DNA of 64,000 bases from Leptotrichia sp. oral taxon 223 (GTDB lineage: Bacteria > Fusobacteriota > Fusobacteriia > Fusobacteriales > Leptotrichiaceae): NCBI RefSeq assembly GCF_013394795.1, contig NZ_JABXYU010000001.1, positions 744,001 to 808,000 of the forward strand, read 5' to 3'. The position numbers and the translations under genes are program-made. Under the pieces are notes generated by a model that was not told the DNA's origin, did no database searches, and saw nothing but the letters and a program-made list of their open reading frames with translations. This document shows positions 58,968-64,000 of the stretch, piece after piece (within the stretch, counting starts at the first letter, position 1; the number at the start of each line of letters is the position of its first letter).

Positions 58968-60026
58968 TTAATTTATTTCAAGATATTTATTTATTATTTC
59001 AATGCTTTTTATGTAATTTTCTGTAAGACTTTTGTTATTTTTATAAAATAGTTTTATAAATTTTTGATTATTTTTTTCAAGCAAGCATTGTAATATGTTA
59101 TCAAATTCAGAATTCTCATTTTTTGAATTTGATTTTTTTTCAATGTATATCAGGATGTCATAACTGCTATGTTTAATGAAATCTTCTATTACTAGATTTT
59201 TTTGACAATTTTGAATTATTGAAAAAGTTTGCAAGGAAGAAAATTCGGTATCTATAAAAGTTAGTTTATCAGCATTTTTAATAGATTCCAATATTCTTCT
59301 ATTATGTTCATAAGCAATATTGTTATAATCAGAGTATTGAATAACTTCTATGTGATTCTGCAATTCTTCTTTTATATACTCTTTTCTGTATTCTTTTACA
59401 TAAGTTGTATTATAGTAATTGGCCAATTTATGAGTTAAATTAGTTTTCCCTGAATGTTCTGAACCGATTATTGCTACCTTTAAGACAAAAAACTCTCTTA
59501 CGTATTTTGGAATAAAAAACCAGTTTTTGTATGGATTCTTTCTTATTTCCGTTGCACTGATATGAAAATTATTTCTATTTATATCTATTAATTGGATTTT
59601 TAAATTTTTATTGAAAGTGTTTTCAAAATTTGGCAATGTTAAAAAATTATTTTTATAGTTTTCTACATCTTGAGTTTCGTTTGTGAAAATCACATCCACT
59701 TTAATTTTGTTTTTTAAAAGTGTTTCCTGTACTCTTTCGCTCCATAATTTCCAGCCGTTTGGATAAAAGGGGATTCCGTCTTCTGCAAGATGTATTATCT
59801 TTATGTTTTTCTGATGTTTAAAAGTTTTTTCTACAAATCTGATTCTATCTTTTACAGTTGGCATTTTCTTCATCTTTGATTCTTCAAATAATTTTTTGTC
59901 CCTGTCATCATCGGTGCATACAACGACATATAAATTTTCTACATAGCCGCTGGCTCTCTGGATAAAATCAACGTGTCCAATGTGCAATGGATAGAATTTT
60001 CCAAATATTATTCCATTTTTTTGCAT
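58968..60026 (-). CDS. nadR: NadR-like NMN adenylyltransferase / ribosylnicotinamide kinase
   Basis: A 352-residue bifunctional NAD-salvage protein without the HTH of enterobacterial NadR. N-terminal nucleotidyltransferase domain: GIIFGKFYPLHIGHVDFIQRA (HxGH motif) and FHISATEIRKNPYKNWFFIP (ISATxIR motif). C-terminal kinase domain: P-loop IIGSEHSGKTNLTHKLA (residues ~187-203) and FIDTEFSSLQTF. It converts nicotinamide riboside to NMN and NMN to NAD. Last gene of a leftward group after rmuC. Confidence 0.93.
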   Translation of the reverse strand: MQKNGIIFGKFYPLHIGHVDFIQRASGYVENLYVVVCTDDDRDKKLFEESKMKKMPTVKDRIRFVEKTFKHQKNIKIIHLAEDGIPFYPNGWKLWSERVQETLLKNKIKVDVIFTNETQDVENYKNNFLTLPNFENTFNKNLKIQLIDINRNNFHISATEIRKNPYKNWFFIPKYVREFFVLKVAIIGSEHSGKTNLTHKLANYYNTTYVKEYRKEYIKEELQNHIEVIQYSDYNNIAYEHNRRILESIKNADKLTFIDTEFSSLQTFSIIQNCQKNLVIEDFIKHSSYDILIYIEKKSNSKNENSEFDNILQCLLEKNNQKFIKLFYKNNKSLTENYIKSIEIINKYLEIN

Positions 60027-60084
60027 TTTTTTATTTCTTCTCCTTTTTGAACTAAACTTTTTTGCTGAATTTTATTAAATTTAT

Positions 60085-61521
60085 CTATTCTTCAATTTCT
60101 AAAATGTTTAAATTTTTATTATTTTCTATTTTTTCTTCAAATTTTGCATTTGAAATCTCTGTAAATCTTTTGCTTATTTTGTTTGAAGTCGTGTTAATTT
60201 CCTTTACATCCTTGGAAACTTTTTCAATGTCTTTTTGTAAATTGTCCCAGCGAGTACGGTATCTTGTAAATTCAACATTCAATTTTTCCAGTTCCTGCTG
60301 AATTATATTCGCATATTTGTCACGCTCCAAATTTGTCATCATAACCTGAATTACTGTCAATACTGAAATCAATGTCGTTGGTGAAGCTATCCGTACGTTT
60401 TTTTTGTAGGCATATTCTATGATGTCTGTGTGGTAAGCGTTTATTTCAGCAAAAATTGCTTCGGCTGGAAGAAATAATATTGCCTGTTCGCTTGTTTCAT
60501 TTTTTATTATATATTTTGAGGAAATTGCGTCTATATGTTTTTTCAAATCACTTACAAAATCTTTTCTGGCATTTTCCCTTTCAATTTGTGATAATTCGTT
60601 GTTATACATCTTTCTATAATTTTCCAATGGAAACTTTGAGTCAACCGTGATATTTCCAAGCGGTTCCGGAGTGAAAATGATGGAATCAACGATTGTCCCA
60701 TTTGAAAGTTTGTACTGTTTTTGGTAAAGTTTGTCGTTTTTTTCTCCAAAAACTGAGGATAATATTTGATAAAGCTGGATTTCCCCAAAAATTCCACGGC
60801 TTTTTTTATCTGTTAAAATATCTTGAAGTGAAACAACATTGCTTGATAACGCTTCTATTTTTTTCTGTGCTTCATCAATTTTGCTCAGACGTTCCAACAC
60901 ACTTCCAAAGGTTTTTGTTGTTTCCTCAAACCCTTTTGATAAACGTTCTTCCACTTTCATATTCATTACATCAAGCCTGTTTTCAATTTTTTGGCTTAAT
61001 TTTTCAAAATTTTCATTTATATTTTGGGTAAGCCCATCCTTAAACTCGTTTATATTTTTTGTCAAATTCTGATTATTTTCATTCATTACGCCTGTTAATG
61101 CTGTATTGTTTTCATTTAGGCGAACTGACAGCTTTTGAATATTATTATTCATACTGGAAGTTAGAAATTGGCTATTTTCAGTGTGATTTTTAGATAACAA
61201 CTGGTTATTGTCGTTCATCGTACCACTTAAATTTTGTCCTAATTCGTTAAATCTTAAAAGTAATTTTTCATTATTTTCAGATAATTTATTTTGTAAATTA
61301 TTTATTCCTTCAAGCAAGTTGTTTTTTGCATTCAGGCTTATTGTTTTTTCAATTTCATCAAATTTTTTCTTGTTTTCCTCAAAATTTTGCTGATTATTTT
61401 CGTTAATTTGACTTAACAACATTTTTTCTTCATTTTCAATATTTTTTTTATTAAGAAAAATAATTGTTCCAACGACTGTAAAAATATTTATTATTGCGAC
61501 AACTATTACTATAACTATCAT
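60085..61521 (-). CDS. rmuC: RmuC family DNA recombination protein
   Basis: A 478-residue protein with an N-terminal membrane anchor (IVIVIVVAIINIFTVVGTIIFL), a long coiled coil of repeated LNENNxxLT/LS units (residues ~45-210) and the RmuC domain (KSRGIFGEIQLYQILSSVFG ... VDSKFPLENYRKMYN ... ILFLPAEAIFAEINAYHTDIIEYAYKKNVRIASPTTL). The VDSKFP segment lies in the nuclease-like core. RmuC limits inversion and recombination at short inverted repeats in E. coli. Confidence 0.92.
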   Translation of the reverse strand: MIVIVIVVAIINIFTVVGTIIFLNKKNIENEEKMLLSQINENNQQNFEENKKKFDEIEKTISLNAKNNLLEGINNLQNKLSENNEKLLLRFNELGQNLSGTMNDNNQLLSKNHTENSQFLTSSMNNNIQKLSVRLNENNTALTGVMNENNQNLTKNINEFKDGLTQNINENFEKLSQKIENRLDVMNMKVEERLSKGFEETTKTFGSVLERLSKIDEAQKKIEALSSNVVSLQDILTDKKSRGIFGEIQLYQILSSVFGEKNDKLYQKQYKLSNGTIVDSIIFTPEPLGNITVDSKFPLENYRKMYNNELSQIERENARKDFVSDLKKHIDAISSKYIIKNETSEQAILFLPAEAIFAEINAYHTDIIEYAYKKNVRIASPTTLISVLTVIQVMMTNLERDKYANIIQQELEKLNVEFTRYRTRWDNLQKDIEKVSKDVKEINTTSNKISKRFTEISNAKFEEKIENNKNLNILEIEE

Positions 61522-61540
61522 TTTTATCCCCCTTTTCTAA

Positions 61541-63109
61541 TTAAAAGAATTTCCAAGTTCCATCTTCATATCTTACTCTTTTTTGAGTATTTTCAGAATT
61601 TTCATCTTCTTTTTTGGAAGTTTGAACTTCAGGTTCACGGTTAATTTTTTCTTTTCGTATTATTTTTGGAGAATCTTTTACTTGCGAGTTTTCATTTTTC
61701 TGTTTTGAAATTTGAAAATCTATTGTTAATTCTTCAGACTTTCTTGGTTTTATTGGATCTTGAAAATGTTCAGGCTGTTCTGATTCTGAATAAGTTGCTT
61801 CCTCTTTTTCAGGTGTATTGTCACTTTCAGGCTCTGGTTCAGGACTTTCTATTTTTTTCATTGCCAATTTCTCCCTTATTTTTTCAAGAAGTTTTTGATC
61901 TTCCTCATTCAGATTATCGAAAATATTTTCGTAATATTCGATATTCTTTGTATCAAATTTTTTCATAAATTCTCTAATTGTTATGGATTCCGGGCTATAT
62001 GCAACTTGATACTGGCTGTCTGAATTTTTATCATAAAAAACTTCATTAATGAATCCCATTTTTTCCAAGTCAGACAGAACTTCCTTTACAAAAAACACTT
62101 CCATTCCCAGTCTATCCGTTAATTTTTGATATGTAAAAGATTGCTTCTTTTCAATAAAATTTTTAATAATTAAGGATAAAATTAAAATTCCAGCTTCCCT
62201 TTTTACTTTTATCGGCATTTCAATTTTTTCGCTGTATAAAAATTCATCAGACGTCTGAATTGAAAAGGCTATCTGTGCGCCAAGCAAAATTGTCACCCAG
62301 ACATACTGTACCCAGATTAAGAAAATAGGGATTAATGCTAAACTTCCATAAATTATATTGTATCTTGTAATTGACGACTGTAATAATAAAAACAGCAATT
62401 TCCATCCAAAAGTAAGTAATGTTGTTACAACTCCTGCATAAACAGCTGGCTTTACTTTTACATTTGTATTTGGAATGATGTAGAATAAATAGCTAAACAG
62501 GATAATGTATGTTGCAGGCCCGAATAATCCAATAAAAAAGTTCATAATTACTGCATTTCCAGAAAAATGTCTTGCTATTTCTTCAATTGCTACTGAATTT
62601 AAAGCTGATAACAGCACAAAAAATATTGGCCCTAAAAATATAATTGCAATATAGTCAACAACTCTTCTCGTAATTGATCTTTTTTTATTTATTTTCCATA
62701 TTTTATTAAATGAATTTTCCAATGTTATTAAAACTTTTACTGCCGAATAAATTAGAATGACAATCCCAACTCCAGTTAGTATGCTGCTTTCCGTAGATAA
62801 AAGGAGCCTTTGGGCAACATCCACAATTGCTCTTAAAAAGCTGTTATTTCCTGGCCATAATTCAAAAAACTTCTGTATAAATATTTTATCCAGTCCAAAT
62901 CCTTTTGTAATTCCTAACACAAGGGCAACTACTGGGAAAATTGCAAGAAGTGAATAATAAGTCAAGGAAATCGCAAGTATTTGCGTTTCTCCGTCACGGT
63001 AGTTTCTGTAAATCAAGTAAATCATTCTTTTCATTTCATCTATTTTTTTCTTAAATCCGCCTTCTTTTACTTCTTTTTTTTCTTTTTGAAAATCTTTCTT
63101 TTCTTTCAT
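61541..63109 (-). CDS. YihY/virulence factor BrkB family membrane protein
   Basis: A 522-residue protein. Residues ~30-290 hold the YihY/BrkB core with about six membrane helices (TQILAISLTYYSLLAIFPVVALVLGI, LLLSTESSILTGVGIVILIYSAVKVLITLENSFNKIW, LIPIFLIWVQYVWVTILLGAQIAFSIQ). A winged-helix-like region (residues ~310-385) and a long charged tail rich in Glu, Pro, Ser and Lys (~400-522) follow. The family was once annotated as ribonuclease BN; that is not supported today, and function is unknown. Confidence 0.88.
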   Translation of the reverse strand: MKEKKDFQKEKKEVKEGGFKKKIDEMKRMIYLIYRNYRDGETQILAISLTYYSLLAIFPVVALVLGITKGFGLDKIFIQKFFELWPGNNSFLRAIVDVAQRLLLSTESSILTGVGIVILIYSAVKVLITLENSFNKIWKINKKRSITRRVVDYIAIIFLGPIFFVLLSALNSVAIEEIARHFSGNAVIMNFFIGLFGPATYIILFSYLFYIIPNTNVKVKPAVYAGVVTTLLTFGWKLLFLLLQSSITRYNIIYGSLALIPIFLIWVQYVWVTILLGAQIAFSIQTSDEFLYSEKIEMPIKVKREAGILILSLIIKNFIEKKQSFTYQKLTDRLGMEVFFVKEVLSDLEKMGFINEVFYDKNSDSQYQVAYSPESITIREFMKKFDTKNIEYYENIFDNLNEEDQKLLEKIREKLAMKKIESPEPEPESDNTPEKEEATYSESEQPEHFQDPIKPRKSEELTIDFQISKQKNENSQVKDSPKIIRKEKINREPEVQTSKKEDENSENTQKRVRYEDGTWKFF

Positions 63110-63146
63110 AAACTTTTCTCCATTATACTTTTATTTTTATTTAAAT

Positions 63147-64000
63147 TTATCCAAAATTGAAATATTCCTTCTCTTCAAAAATCTCATCCATAATTTTATC
63201 ATAATTTTCAATTTTTGCCTCTTCTGCCAGCACATCCTCCAACTTAGGATTTGTAACTGGATGTTTCGGAGCAAAAATTACGCACGAGTCTTCATAAGGC
63301 TCAATGGATTTCTCGTAAGTTTCTATTTCCTTTGCAATTTCAATTATTTCCGTCTTGTCCATTCCAATAAGAGGCCTAAATACTGGTAGTTTCTCCACAG
63401 AAGCATTTGTACACGTAAGCCCTCCCATTGTCTGGGAAGCAACTTGTCCAAGACTTTCCCCGGTAATTAAAGCCTGATACTGCATAGTATTCGACAATCT
63501 TTCAGCTAGACGCATCATGGCCCGTCTTGTTAGAATTGTAGCCAAATCTTTTTTTGTCTGAGTATTTATCGCTTCCTGAATTTTTAGTATATTTAACGAA
63601 TAAAGTCTTGTTTTTCCAACATAAAGTGATAAAATATCTGTCAGTTCCTTTACTTTTTCAAGAGCCTGCCGGCTTGTGAACGGGAAGCTGTGGAATGTAA
63701 TGAAATTTAGACGCATTCCTCTTTTTGCCATCATAAATGAAGCAACTGGGCTGTCTATTCCACCAGATAAAAGTACAAGTCCCTTTCCAGTTGAGCCAAG
63801 TGGCAGTCCTCCATAAGTTTTTATTCTGTCTGTATAAATATAAACATTTTTTCTAATGTCAACATTTATCATAACATCAGGATCTTTCATTTTAACCTTT
63901 TCAAAAGGACTGTTTACAAGCACATACCCCCCCAGTTCACGTGCATAGTCCATAGATTTTTTCTCAAATCCCTTGTTACTTCGGTTAACCGTTATTTTAA
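63147..64000 (-). CDS. thiI: tRNA 4-thiouridine synthase ThiI (partial)
   Basis: The frame is open from the stop codon to the right edge of the window, so the start of the gene is missing. Visible are the end of the THUMP region (RSNKGFEKKSMDYARELGGYVL), the PP-loop ATPase motif LLSGGIDSPVASFMMAKRG and the C-terminal SCVIFAPKHPVTNP with a Cys at the position seen in non-enteric ThiI. No rhodanese domain follows, as in Bacillus. ThiI adds sulphur to uridine-8 of tRNA and can take part in thiamine biosynthesis. First known gene of the leftward group thiI-yihY-rmuC-nadR. Confidence 0.95.
   Translation of the reverse strand, partial: KITVNRSNKGFEKKSMDYARELGGYVLVNSPFEKVKMKDPDVMINVDIRKNVYIYTDRIKTYGGLPLGSTGKGLVLLSGGIDSPVASFMMAKRGMRLNFITFHSFPFTSRQALEKVKELTDILSLYVGKTRLYSLNILKIQEAINTQTKKDLATILTRRAMMRLAERLSNTMQYQALITGESLGQVASQTMGGLTCTNASVEKLPVFRPLIGMDKTEIIEIAKEIETYEKSIEPYEDSCVIFAPKHPVTNPKLEDVLAEEAKIENYDKIMDEIFEEKEYFNFG

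Overview
The window is very AT-rich DNA from a member of the Fusobacteriota, most likely Leptotrichia. That assignment is my inference from overall protein character, the split mannosyl-glycerate PTS, the mannose PTS with its DUF956 partner, and the arrangement of suf and rRNA genes; no database search was possible. The window holds two rRNA operons, about 45 ordinary chromosomal genes, and a compact accessory region in its first 18 kb.

0-0.5 kb: the end of feoB and a small Cys-rich FeoB-associated protein. 0.55-10.05 kb: an integrative element bounded by about 150-bp direct repeats and, just inside them, a perfect 27-bp repeat. It encodes a tyrosine integrase, a rolling-circle (HUH) replication initiator beside iteron-like repeats, a string of very small leftward genes (Com-like zinc finger, Rha-type regulator, two related small HTH proteins), a divergent CI-like repressor, a 1.7-kb structured non-coding region and a DinJ/YafQ-type toxin-antitoxin pair. 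No capsid, packaging or conjugation gene is visible, so it looks like a phage satellite or integrated plasmid. A decayed integrase fragment lies just outside its right end, so this site has been used before.

10.7-17.9 kb: an EF-G-like GTPase, an IS200-type transposase, a subtilisin-like protease plus AAA ATPase pair resembling the ietAS defence/plasmid-maintenance system, and an internally deleted IS1182-type element. 17.9-24.8 kb: a leftward operon of PRD regulator, PTS EIIA, EIIB, EIIC and a GH38 mannosidase, predicted to import and cleave 2-O-alpha-mannosyl-D-glycerate.

24.8-30.8 kb: a pseudogene of a substrate-binding protein, then rRNA operon A on the minus strand (16S-23S-5S-tRNA-Asn). 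30.8-33.7 kb: ruvA, murI and a D,D-carboxypeptidase (minus). 34.2-40.3 kb (plus): DUF488, a Nudix fusion, two paralogous exported proteins, cbiG, an HXXEE membrane protein and cbiH. 40.4-43.8 kb (minus): mannose-family PTS EIIAB-EIIC-EIID plus DUF956. 44.3-47.7 kb (plus): metF, pdxK/thiD and two probable orphan immunity genes. 48-53.6 kb (plus): sufC-sufB-sufD, an OmpA-domain gene, sufS and sufU.

53.7-58.9 kb: rRNA operon B, nearly identical to A and in the same orientation, but with tRNA-Ile and tRNA-Ala in the 16S-23S spacer. 59-64 kb (minus): nadR, rmuC, a YihY/BrkB membrane protein and thiI, which runs off the right edge. Gene starts were moved from the longest frame to an internal codon wherever a clear ribosome binding site decided it.
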